The notes under the pieces are model-generated. The model was not told the DNA's origin. It was given only the letters and a program-made list of their open reading frames with translations, and searched no databases. From Isochrysis galbana (Eukaryota > Haptophyta > Isochrysidales > Isochrysidaceae), in NCBI GenBank assembly GCA_018136815.1, contig CM030944.1, positions 2,519,834-2,583,833 on the forward strand: a DNA stretch of 64,000 nt, written 5' to 3'. Made by a program: the position numbers and the translations under genes. The stretch's first letter is position 1, and the number at the start of each line of letters is the position of its first letter. Positions 41,678-51,730 of this stretch are shown here, piece by piece.

Positions 41678-42210
41678 GAGTCCCCACGGGAGGGGAAGAA
41701 ACCCTGAGGGAAAGGAGACCAAATGAAGGCAAGCCGCCTTGCGCCTTGCGCTTGCGCGGGCAACGACGCCTGAGAGGGTCAGGGGGCGGTCGGCGGTCGG
41801 ACTGTCGGCAGTCCGACACGGCGCTGCATCGGGCGGGCAATCGAATGCCAAATGTAGCTTAGATATCAAGGAACCGATCCCCCCGTGGACGCGACCGCAA
41901 ATTCTTCTTACTCTTTACGGGTAGAGGGTGAGCGCGCGTGACGGGGGGGGGGGGGCGAATCACCATTTCTTGGCGAAAATTTTCGTAGTGGCAGGTGGCC
42001 CCCCCTGGAGGTTTTTATTGGGCCTCGCGCCACGGTCAAAAAATGCAGCCCAACCCTTACTGGTAGTTAAAAAGCCCCTGTTTGACCGCCCTGCTAACAG
42101 CTGTGTGAAGCACCTATTTCTGTGCGTCGGCCCGGCGGTAAGGAGTTAAAAACAGCAGGGAACCAGAGCTGCATAGAGTAGAACCAAAGCTGACACGGCG
42201 GTCAGCTCCG
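41678..42210. other. Intergenic, with second copy of the short GGTCAAA..TTTGACC repeat
   Basis: 3' flank of the b561-like exon; a G run at 41942; the dispersed repeat at 42036-42091 (see 2886-2947); then the 5' UTR of the MESD gene. Confidence 0.5.
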
Positions 42211-42944
42211 ATGTTGCTCAAGCTGCTGCTTGTGCTCGCGTGCGCGGTAGGCGCGCAGGCGAGGTCGAGCAAGGGCATCTCTGACAAGAAACTTGAGGAC
42301 ATCGAGACCGAGTGGATGAAGGAGGAGTCGCTTGACGAGGCCTTGTCCGAATTGCCTCGCAGCCAGACGGCAGGGAAAGAGCCAAACCAGATCATTCGGG
42401 AGTACATGGATCGGCATCACTCGCCGCCTGCGATGATGTTCATTGAGGTCGATTATCCGAATTGTTGCACTCAGAAGAAGACGCAGGACGTCGTCTCGAA
42501 GTGGGATGCTATGTTGCTTAGCACAGGCATGGTTGTGTCCATGTACCCCGTAGGTGATGACACTGTCCTCGTCTCCACAACCACCCCAAGGCATGCCCAC
42601 GAGATATTTGACTTTGTGATGCAGCAGGTGGGCGTCATGCGACCCAGAACGCACAACGAAACGCAAGGCTCTTCCTTGACAATTCCTTCGCACCTGTGCC
42701 GTCTCAGCCGGAATGCGTCTCTGTTCAATGGAATGACCGCCGCTTCCCTGGACCCGGAGAGACTGATGAGCAAAAGGCAAGGAAAGCCGCCCGCACCGGT
42801 GCCCAGAACAAGAAAGATGCGGGCAAAGACAACACTGCAAGTGGTAAGGAGCAGAGAGAGGGGACCCAGAAGCAGAAGAGGGGTAGGAAGACGAAAACGA
42901 AGAACGAGAAGAGCGCAGCGAATGTCAACAAGGATGAAGTGTGA
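42211..42944 (+). CDS. MESD-type ER chaperone (Boca/MESD family)
   Basis: Two exons, 42211-42627 and 42708-42944, GT-AG intron of 80 bp; 217 aa, close to the 234 aa of human MESD. A clear signal peptide (MLLKLLLVLACAVGAQA) is followed by DKKLEDIETEWMKEESLDE, then the central MESD fold (PAMMFIEVDYPNCCTQKKTQ, VVSKWDAMLLSTGMVVSMYP, HEIFDFVMQQ|PECVSVQWN, FPGPGETDEQ). The C-terminus is a long Lys/Arg-rich tail ending NKDEV, resembling a KDEL-type ER-retention signal. MESD helps fold LDL-receptor-type beta-propeller/EGF modules in animals; the client here is unknown. Splicing restores the conserved order and is preferred over read-through, which gives an Arg-rich tail. Confidence 0.8.
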
Positions 42945-43788
42945 TCTCACCTGATCTAGTTATGATTTACCGAAGCTGCACAACTGAACGACATGATAGA
43001 TGTTTAGGACCCAACGTCTCACATTCTCGATATTTTCTGTTTCGCATAGTGCGCTTCGTATCCCCCCCCCCCCACGTCGTTGTCTGCCGTCCTCATCCTC
43101 GGACGGTCTAAGGCTTCTAGCGCAGCACTCTCCTCTTTTAAAGTCATGCCTTCGGGGTGGGGTGGGGGGGAGGCGTCGAGAAGTTTTCGCTCATCAGAGC
43201 CCTTGGGGTCTGCCCTGGGAGCATGGTCGGCGGGCGCAGCCCGAAGCCAATGCTTGTGGTAGGAAACGTGCTAAGTGGAAGCTGTTTTACTCTGCCATTA
43301 CACAGACATGGTCCTATTGCCTATTGCATTAGTTTTTTACGACTCCGTGCACACCTCGCCCTCTAGCCCGCTCAAGTGCATGTGCAAATCCTAAAGTCTG
43401 AGGTCCATCATCGCACCTGTCGCCCTGCTCTTTAGCCTGGTGTATTGCACTCACGTCTTCACATGGCAGCATTCACTGCATGAACACGCTGACTCGCTGC
43501 TCCCTTCCCCCTTACCTTGGGCACGAAAGCGTGGCTTGTGCTCCCAGCAGGGGTCCCCTTGCAGTCTCAAACAAGGGCAACTTTCTGCCAGAAAAGCCTT
43601 AAGCAACGAACAATTAAAACGCACAGCCTTTAAGCGACGGGCCTCGAAGCGACCACCTCCCACTGAGCGTAAAGCGAAAATGAAAGCGGGCAACGCTGTG
43701 ACGGTGGCCAGAGCCTATCTTGATCGTTCTGGTGCGGAGACAAGCGTGTCACAACATGTGTTTGCATTGCTCGGTAACGCTAGGCTCA
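42945..43788. other. Intergenic, no supported gene
   Basis: A C run at 43063-43074 and several short open frames without domains. Contains the 3' UTRs of the two converging genes. Confidence 0.4.
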
Positions 43789-46147
43789 TCATAGCCCAAG
43801 CTTCTTGAGGAAGCCATATAGAGGGGCAGATTTCTTGAGCTTGTCATAGTAGACCCCGGCGGCCATCACTTGAAGCGGTAGTGAGTAGGTCGGGTAGCCG
43901 TGCATCACGAGAGCGAGATCGGGAAGTTTAAGTTTTGTATGCATGGCGACCGCGATTTCACTAATCATCTCGCCTTCACCATCAACAAGCAAGTGATGTG
44001 GTGGGCAAAAAGATTAAGACGTGGGGATAGACACTGAAGGTACATTGCATGGGCAAGAGAATACGCTTTGTGCATAGCATTGCAAAAGCTACGGGGCCTT
44101 GGATCCTCATGGAAGCAAAGGGAGCGCCGACACACCTGCAGGTGGAGCCATAATGGTAGCACCAAGGATCTCGCCATTGGCCGCCTTCGTGACGATTTGT
44201 ATGAATCCCGGCCCGTCTTCCCCTGCGCAGATCGCCCTATCAACCTCCTTCAATTGCTTGGTCACAACGCGAACTTTGTCCTCGCCCAGCGTCTTGACAG
44301 CAGCAACACGTGTCATCCCGATGTGTGCTACTTCGGGGCTGGTAAATGTACAAGCGGGCACCCGCATAGAGGTGCCGACTGACGTAAGCGGCAGCAACAA
44401 GTTGCGGGCAGCGATGCTGCCCTGGAACCCTGCGTAATGGGTGAACTGTTGGTCGCCAGTGCAGTCGCCAGCTGCGCAGACGCCCTTGACTGTCGTCCGC
44501 AGCTGCGCGTCAACCTATAGGACAGTGAGGAAGTCTAGTAAGGCAATGCTCAAGAACAGCGATGGTCGTGAAGGAAGCCGTCCTATGTCAATCGTGCGCA
44601 GGAAACGAAGAGACGAGGAGCACCTCAATGGTTAGAGACCTTCTAGCCCCCGAACCCTTTCCCGTCTCCAACCCAACGAGCCACATTTTTGCGATTGGTC
44701 GGCGCTCTCCATGCGAGAAGCACCTGAATGCCACCATTGGCACTGAGCTCCACACCGATCTTGTCCAGATCCATACCGTGGGTAACTGGCTTCCGCCCGA
44801 CTGCCACAAGTAGAGTTTCGCCCTCGACGGTCTTCCCCGATGAAAGCTTCAGGACGTGGCCTCGCCCGCTTGCACTTTTCGTCACAGAGACTGCCTTTCC
44901 CGTCTCCACGACGACCCCCTCACTCTGCAGTGTTGCTCGGATTGCCTCACCGGCCTCGGGATCAAGGGTGGGCAACAAGCGAGGAGCCACAATTGTGACT
45001 GATGAACCGAGGCGAGAGAAGGCCTGACCGAGTTCGCATCCGATAGGACCGCCACCAACAACCGTCAAAGAGCGCGGAAGCTCCGATAATGAGAAAACCT
45101 GTCAAGAGTAGCCCAGGACGAGATCAGTCAAGCTGTCATGCTTTGGAGAGTATGCGAATTCAAAGATTACTCGTAGTAATTAGCCATGGTGATATCAAGA
45201 CAACGACGGGCGAGTCGATCTACACATGCCTTGGCGTTTAAGATCTCGGGATTACAAGAGCACTCATAGCACCGCTTCACGGGTAACTCGCCTCCTCATA
45301 CGTGATGAAGGGAACCCCGTCTTCTTTGCCAGTCAAACTCAGCCCCTCAATTGTAGGCACAACTGGCAATGCGCCAGTTGCGATGACCACGCCCTCTTTG
45401 GCAGTCAAAGTGTGAGTTGTGCCGTCGGACTTCTCGATTGATAGCTGTGAACGAGGATACCTCTACATGAGTAGGTGGGCCCCACGCATTAGGCAATCAA
45501 TGATCGCAGGGCTTCAGCTGGATCACGCAGAAATGGTCAGCGGGTGCGCACAGTCTTGCGATCCACGAAACGTGCTTGCCCGACGATGGTGTCAATGCCC
45601 TGCTTGGCAAGAGCCTCTGGAGAATCATCCTCAGCATAAATCTTGTCGATGGTTGCCTTCACTCGTTCCATCACCTTCGTAAAGTCGACCTCGACCTCGC
45701 CGCTCGACACGCCATACTTAGCCAACGAACGTGCCATATGAGCTGCATTTGCAGCCGAGATGAGCGTCTTGGATGGGACGCATCTGAGGTACAGATTCGG
45801 CGGTCTTCACTGTGGTCAAGGAGGCGTAAGGCTTGGCTTGCGCTTTGCGCTCATCAGCCCAACAACCCCCCCTCCCCACCCCCCTCGTCGTCCCTCGATC
45901 CTTACATGCTTACCCCTTGGCTCTGCCCCAACAAAGCTCACCCGGTCCATGTGCAGTCCCCTCCGAGCTTGGCCTTCTCGATAATGGCGACCGATTTGCC
46001 GAAGGTAGTAGCGAACTTGGCGGCAGTCAGCCCGGCCGAGCCGCCGCCGATCACGAGCAGGTCGTACGCACCCGCGGCGGCTGCCGAATGCGAGGCGAGC
46101 AGAGCGAGCGCCGCCTTGACGGGAGCCATCGTCGCAGCGATAATCAC
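43789..46147 (-). CDS. FAD-dependent pyridine nucleotide-disulfide oxidoreductase (mercuric-reductase-like)
   Basis: Six exons: 46147-45942, 45783-45552, 45444-45292, 45098-44724, 44514-44136 and 43973-43789. They join in phase to 509 aa. Four introns are GT-AG; the third appears to be GC-AG (GAG|GCGAGT). Leader of about 27 residues, then the FAD motif [17 protein letters not shown]; redox-active disulfide [13 protein letters not shown] (split by intron 1); VVIATGA; NAD(P)H motif [27 protein letters not shown]; second FAD motif [16 protein letters not shown]; and dimerisation domain with [12 protein letters not shown]. The CTWTGC redox motif and overall form match the mercuric-reductase-like branch found in algae, not glutathione reductase. 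It lacks an N-terminal heavy-metal domain and a C-terminal Cys pair, so the substrate is unknown. Confidence 0.9.
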
Positions 46148-46413
46148 GAGTCTTCTTACCGGAAGAGAGAGAAAAATGAAATTTCTGGTATATGTGCCAC
46201 CCGGTAGCCCGGTAGCCGCAAGGATTGCCCCCTCCGATATTTTTGCGGAGCGGCGTGCGAACTGCGAGGGCGAGGTGCGAGTGAGGGCGTCCGTCCGTCT
46301 GTACTCTATCTAGTACTACTACTTCCATCATGTAGAGAGAGGCGGGGGGGCGGGGTCGTTGGAGAGCTCTCCATCTATTGTAGTCCAAAGACCAGCTGCT
46401 ACTCCCAGCATGC
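46148..46413. promoter_or_regulatory. Divergent intergenic region between two genes
   Basis: 266 bp separating the starts of the minus-strand oxidoreductase and the plus-strand PSI-type gene; presumably holds both promoters. No specific motif identified. Confidence 0.35.
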
Positions 46414-47124
46414 ATGGTTGATGTACTCTACTCTTGTGTGATTCATGAAAACAGAGAGAAGAGAGAAGCCAGAAATGAGTCATGGCGGTGCGTGCGTGCG
46501 ACGAAACCCAGCTCCTGTGGTGTAGGTGGAGGCAGCGGCATGGGTGGCGAGTGCTGGAAACACTTGACTTGTGGGAGCTGCCTGAGTGCTGCGGATGAAG
46601 ACGAAGGGTGCTTCTGGTGTTACTCATCAGGCACCTGCGAGGAGGCCTCAGTCGGAACGTCGCCATTCGGGGACTGTGCAGATGTCGGCATGACTGCTGC
46701 AGCTTGCCAATGTCGGCCCTCGGTGTACACCACTTGCGAGGAATGTGCCAATGTTGCCAATCTCATGTGTGTATGGGTCGGAGAGGGCGCTGAGGTGCAC
46801 AGCACAGTCGAGTACTCCAGCTTCTGGGGCAGTGTGGCCAGGCAAGCTCTACCCGTGGCAACCCTTACTTCCGGCTCGTGTCACGCTGGATGGGGGTTTG
46901 GAGCATTTGGATTGGTGCAAAATGCTACGCTCTTTAATGGAGGTGTGGGCCACCTCTCCGTTCAGATGCAAGTCGTGCCGAAGGAGTACTTTTGGGCTCA
47001 ATGCCAGCTTCCGAATGCGGGATCTGCACTTTTGATGCTTGCAGTCATCTTGAGTGCAGCCAGCATTCTATCCTTTTGCATGGGCGCGTTGACCAGCCGC
47101 CCCAAACCAATAGGTATGGTATAG
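46414..47124 (+). CDS. PSI-domain (plexin repeat-like) cysteine-rich membrane protein
   Basis: Up to 236 aa in this frame; the true start may lie in an upstream exon, because the first 40 residues lack a signal peptide. Residues 45-115 hold two Cys-rich modules with the PSI pattern (CWKHLTCGSCLSAADEDEGC, FWCYSSGTCEEA, CEECANVANLMCVWVGEG). A further extracellular stretch follows, then one transmembrane helix (SALLMLAVILSAASILSFCM) and a short basic tail ending at a possible splice donor (AATAG|GTATGG). Expected to be a type I plasma-membrane or vesicle protein. Ligand unknown. Confidence 0.65.
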   Translation: MVDVLYSCVIHENREKREARNESWRCVRATKPSSCGVGGGSGMGGECWKHLTCGSCLSAADEDEGCFWCYSSGTCEEASVGTSPFGDCADVGMTAAACQCRPSVYTTCEECANVANLMCVWVGEGAEVHSTVEYSSFWGSVARQALPVATLTSGSCHAGWGFGAFGLVQNATLFNGGVGHLSVQMQVVPKEYFWAQCQLPNAGSALLMLAVILSAASILSFCMGALTSRPKPIGMV

Positions 47125-48300
47125 CTAAACCGTGAAATTGCAGCTGCGGCAGCTTACCGAAGAGGATAGCGAGAAGACAGTTTTGCGTTGTAGCCAGAAG
47201 AAGCTTTCACCTTGTATTCGCATATCAGGCAGCAGAAAGAGAGCTTGGTACTACCCATTACTTACATTTTGATCCGTCCGCTACTACTGCCACCGCTTCT
47301 AGCGTTTGTGCTTGTTGCGAGCAGGGCTTGGGGAGAGTCCGGACATGTCCATTCTTGGCCGCTTCAGATTAAGCGATGTTTCCTGCATCTTCACATCCGC
47401 ACCCTCCCTCTCAGACCACGTGCACCTCGGGAGCCCAAGCCCCAATTGCCTACAACTGGGATTGCCCATGCTCATCAGTCCCGTTCTCCCCGGCGATCTC
47501 CTATGAAAACCTTCTTGAAAATGTCTGCTTGGCTACCATTGACACTCCATTCTCCGGATCGCCGCTGTCATCGCCCTTGCCCCTACCACACTCTCCTTCC
47601 CGCTCCTCCCTTCGTTCCTTTTTCATCGCCGGTTTCGGGGGGTCGGCCCATGTGCACTGCTTTGGGCCTAGCGCTGGGGGAGGGGCGGGGCGGGCTTTCT
47701 GGTGTGCTGTTGATTGGCGGCGTGGCTCTGGACGCTGCATTGTGGGGACCCTGCCGATCGGCTTCCCCCATGGGTACGTGGAGTTGGGAGGCGCTTCGCC
47801 TTTTGCACCGGAAGCGCCGGGACAATTCCCGCGATTCCCGCCCCGCTTGCTAAAGCGCCGCCACCCACCGGGCGAGTATTAGTTCTGCCGTGTAGAAAGC
47901 GAAATCCTTCGAGGCGGTGGGCTGAGAGGTGGGAGCGGCGAAAAGCGGCTCTACCGCCACCGTCGTCGACGGGGCGGCCAGCGATGACCTCGACCCGAAG
48001 AACCCTCGGCACACGCACGTCATGGAGGTCGAGCTGCCTCTCCTCCCCGGTGCTACAGCCCACCGGCACGCTCCGTCCAAGATGGGCGACGAGGGCCGGG
48101 CCATCGTCGACAAACACGTCGCCGAGCCCGCGCGAAGAGAGGTGTGGCTCGCCCCCCCTTTCGACCACGGAGGATGGATCTCCCTCCCCTTTCGCTGCGC
48201 TCTGTCAGGAGACCCCCGTACCTCGTCGTTTAGCTCGCGCGTGACGTACTCGTCTATCGTACTATCTCGCCGCCTTTCGCCGTTGGCTGTTCGACTTTTG
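47125..48300. other. Region with overlapping open frames, no gene supported
   Basis: Plus frames at 47212-47882 and both strands at 47670-48240 are open but Pro/Ser/Arg-rich and without domains. A further exon of the PSI gene could start after the acceptor-like GCGAGCAG near 47322, unproven. Confidence 0.3.
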
Positions 48301-48580
48301 AAAAAAAAAACTTCTTAATGTTCACTCCGCGCTCGCGGCCTTGCGACATTCTCCCGACAGCCACGCCCGCGTCCCTTAATACTCCCTTACACTCGCCTTG
48401 CGGCTCGTCCCCTCGTGCTCTACTTAGGGGCTCCATGTTCGGGGTTTCCAGTGGCAGGCGGCGTGTACCGGTCTCCGATGGTCGATTTCTCGGCCTCCTC
48501 TCGCTCCATCGGACGATCGGTTTTTCTTGCGGTCCTGCTGTTCGACTTTTGATATCTTGGAGCACAGGGGACGCCGCGTT
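48301..48580 (-). mobile_element. LINE 3'-tail fragment (tail family 1), third copy
   Basis: A run of A then CTTCTTAATGTTCACTCCGC, followed by GCCTTGCGGCTCGTCCCCTC, TGCTCTACTTAGGGGCTCC and TTCCAGTGGCAGGCGGCGTG, matching 14359-14530 and 7690-7860. Oriented as the 3' end of a minus-strand LINE. Confidence 0.6.
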
Positions 48581-49125
48581 GTAAAAAAAAAATTCTTGAA
48601 GATGCCTACTACTTTGCTATCCCCCGCCCCGCGCACGCGCCAAGCGCGTCCGGATTGATGGTGTCGTGGAGAGTCTTCTTGGGGGGCGCCAATTGACGCT
48701 GTTGGACGCGGAGAAGGCGGGCTTCGCGTTCTTCTTCGCAGGTGCAGATGCGGAGTGGCGGTTGAAAGGCTTGTGCGTATCCCTTGAAGTATCCTTTGCA
48801 TCCTTTTGGTCCCGCGTGAAGGTTGAGGTCTTTGATATCGCCGCGGTCCTCGATTGTTCGTAACTTCTCGGTGCGTCGCTCATCACGTCTTCCGTCTTGG
48901 TTCGGCGTTGGGCGCGCGGCTCTCCATCCATTCGGATTTATTGTTTCATTCGCTCCTCGGATTTATTGTTTCATTCGCTCTTCGAATTTATTCGCTCTTC
49001 GCTCTTGGCTCGTTCGGTCTCGTTCAGGATTGCTCTTCTGCCTTTCTCGTGGCTTGTTCGGAGCTCTCCGCTATCCGTTAGGTTCTCTTCTTTCACTCGC
49101 GGGACGCTCGATCCTAGCAGGGGGG
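48581..49125. other. Region upstream of LTR-like copy 2
   Basis: Begins with another A run and TTCTTGAAGATGC. Contains the tandem phrase GGATTTATTGTTTCATTCGC twice (48945-48985) and ends in a polypurine-like AGCAGGGGGG directly before the LTR-like start; possibly the internal 3' end of the LTR element. A plus frame at 48666-48860 is open but unassigned. Confidence 0.35.
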
Positions 49126-50849
49126 TGTCGCATTCGCGAGTCGACACTCGTTAGGCTTCTCTTCGTCGTTTGGTATTTATCGTTATAATTCTCTCGTTCT
49201 CGTCCTCGGTCAAAAGCTTCGCTTGGACGCATAGGATCTTGGGTTGTGGAGCGCCCTCTCTCTTACTCTCGAAAGAGAAGGGAAGTTTCCCCACCTTTCT
49301 TCCTCCCAGGCGCCTCGCGAATAGGTTTAATTTGCTATCTCCACAGCGGTTCTTTTTCAACTAAGTTTATACTTAGTTCGCCCATGGGGGGGCACGAGCC
49401 CCCCTCTCTCTCCACTCCTCCCCTGCCATGGGGGAGGATCCACCCACTCTCCTGGCACGCCTAATGGCTTGCCAGGAGCACACAGCCCTGCTGACCCATT
49501 CCTCTTCCCACAGGCCCGCCTGACTCGCCCGCCCTGGCCCGTCGTGGCCTGCCCGTTCCTCTGACCAGCCCCTCCTCCCCCTGGGCCCCCCTGTTCAGGA
49601 CCCCCCAGCCAGCTCCAGTCGACCCGCAGGGGCTCGGAGCGCCAGCGAGGGAGAGGCAGGAGGGGCCAGGGCCATGCCCCAGCCTCACCTGCCCCCTGAG
49701 TTGTGCTCCCAGGCCCTGCAGGCCATCTGGGGACCTGAGCGAGGGGCCGCAGGCGCGCGCCATGGGCCCCCGCCGCAGGGAAGAGAGGAGGAAAAGGGAA
49801 GAGGGAGGGGAGGGGGGAGCGGCAGCTCTCCCCTCCGGCGTTTACGTGTCTTCTCGCCCCGTTTGGGTAAGAGAAGACGGGGGCGCCAGAGCCAGGAGGG
49901 AAGGGCCGCGGCTCGCCGCGGCCACTCGCTCGGGCGAGGGAGATTAGCGCTCTAGGCCCCTAAACTCACGAGTGCCCCCCCCCCCCCTGCGTTGTTTTAC
50001 CCGAAAGGGGTTTTCCCCCAACGTGGCCTCGAGGAGAGGGTGTGCTGGGGTGCGTAGGGTCGGTGCTTGCACTGGGGGGAGGACAAATATCGAGGGGAGG
50101 GGGCAATGCCCCCCCCCCCGGTACCACTCGGACACCTGGCTCGCCAGGCATGGCGGGAGTCCGGGGCTGAAAAGTTGTGTCCAATTAGCTAGTGGGGTTG
50201 GCTAGGATATAACATTTTAATTTTCCACAGCGGTTCTTTATCTGCTTCTGGGGGCAATCAAGTTTAATTTGCGACCTCTTCGCATCTCCCCCTTAGGCAC
50301 ATCGCACTTCTTTCGTCTTATTCGGTAGGTCTCTTGGAATCCTGCGTAGCAAGATTGCCCCTCGTTTCCGTTATGGTGCGATTCCCCTTCCAGACGGGAT
50401 CGCCGACAGATCGCCTTCTGATCGTCGTCCGTCGTCGTCTGGCCGGAGTGTTTGGGTTTGATTTCAGTCGAGTTATGTGAGAAAGTCGTGGGGCGAGAGT
50501 CGGGGTGTTTTCCTGGGTGTCTCTGTCCGTCGTCCTGTCGTCAGTCGTCATCCGTCGTCGCTCTCGCTCTCGTCGCTCTCGCTCTCGTAACACTCAGACC
50601 CTACAAACTCGCCTCGCCTGCCCCTGCCACCACAGCCCTCCTCACACTCACCCTCGCCTTTCGCCGCTCGTTCCATGTCGCTTTCGCCGCCGTCCTCGCC
50701 CTCGCTCAAGCCCGCCTATCCGCCTTCCTCTGCTGACGGGCTTCAGCCCGTCAGCACCTCTGAAGTGGCCTCCCTCGCCGCGCCTGCCGCCGGCTTTGCC
50801 CCTTCCTCATTGCCCTCAGGCCCTATGGGCCACTCCAATTCGTCACGGC
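49126..50849 (+). mobile_element. LTR-retrotransposon-like fossil, copy 2, with a nested retroposon
   Basis: Matches copy 1 (2974-3830) from TGTCGCATTCGCGAGTCGACA to the start of the Gag-like ORF at 50675, but is split by an 868-bp retroposon (49356-50223). Homology ends at about 50849. Incomplete and non-functional. The site that is filled here is empty in copy 1, which dates the inner insertion as younger. Confidence 0.6.
49356..50223 (+). mobile_element. Full-length SINE-like retroposon with 16-bp target-site duplication, nested
   Basis: Head TTCAACTAAGTTTATACTTA at 49356, then CGCCCATGGGGGGGCACGAG; ends ..GGATATAACATTTTAATTT. Flanked by a perfect 16-bp duplication, TCCACAGCGGTTCTTT, at 49340-49355 and 50224-50239. 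868 bp. The first 400 bp match the copies at 33258-34077 and 34237-34993; the 3' third differs, so it is a subfamily with a different tail. Confidence 0.9.
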
Positions 50850-50893
50850 CCCGAAATAACCTTATCCAAATCGGCCCCGGGCTTTTACTTTTA

Positions 50894-51584
50894 CAGTAGG
50901 GGTGCACCATTAAGAAAACAGAGATTTTTCTCCTATACACTTTCCTTAACCCCTCTGCCACCAGCACGCTGAGTTTCTTCTCTCACTTTCTTCGGCCCTC
51001 CGCGCCGGGTCATAATGATTTCTTGTTTCTTATTATATAATCTATATCGGTTATCGGTGACATTATCAGCTTCAGCTTGTCCCATTGGGTTTCTTACGTA
51101 TCGGCGGATTCTTGGGGTCCCCCCGACAAGCCCCCCTCTCTGCCACCCCTCCGGTATGTAAAAAATAAGTGTTGAGCCACGAGCCACGCGCGGCGCGCCG
51201 AAGCTCTGTTGGCGCTCCCCTGTTGCCTGTTGCGCCGAGATGGGAAATATACGGTGTTGGGGCCTGCAAATACAGCCAAATATATATGTGTTTGGCCTCC
51301 GGCAAAATACATTTCAAATACATTCGAGGCCTACAACCCAGGACGCGCTTCAAATACAGCCAAATATATATGTATTTGTATTTGGCCCCTGGCCAAATAC
51401 GGTAAATACGTATTTCCCATCTAGGCTCTTGCTGTTGCGCGTACATAGGAGCTTTCTTGCTCATTCCGTTTCTTGTTCATGACCGGTGCCCTTTCGCTCT
51501 ATGTAGGTTTCTTAGCACACGGACGGTCAATTTCCTTGTACACTGTCCTTAATGGGGTGGTCTCTTAATGGTGCGCCCCTACTG
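50894..51584. mobile_element. Tc1/mariner-type MITE
   Basis: Terminal inverted repeats CAGTAGGGG(T/C)GCACCATTAAG (50894 inward and 51584 inward, one mismatch in the first 22 bp) flanked by TA on both sides (50892-50893, 51585-51586). CAGT ends and a TA duplication are the Tc1/mariner signature. 691 bp; no transposase frame. Inside it, AGATGGGAAATA (51238-51249) and TATTTCCCATCT (51411-51422) form a second inverted pair around two copies of an AAATACAGCCAAATATATATG phrase, perhaps a smaller nested element. Confidence 0.8.
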
Positions 51585-51730
51585 TACGTGTTTGCACCGC
51601 CCCAACGAGTCAATAATACTACTACTAATATGAGTGACAACTGACCGCACTAGATTTAAAAATCGCCCCCCTTCCCCCGCCCTCTCCCATCCCCTCTGCG
51701 CTTGAGGGCAGCGGGCGGGCGCGCCATCCG

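Noticed and set aside
47376-47882. A 168-codon plus frame after the PSI gene
   Set aside because: No domain, Pro/Ser-rich, with equally open frames on the other strand; could be chance in GC-rich DNA.
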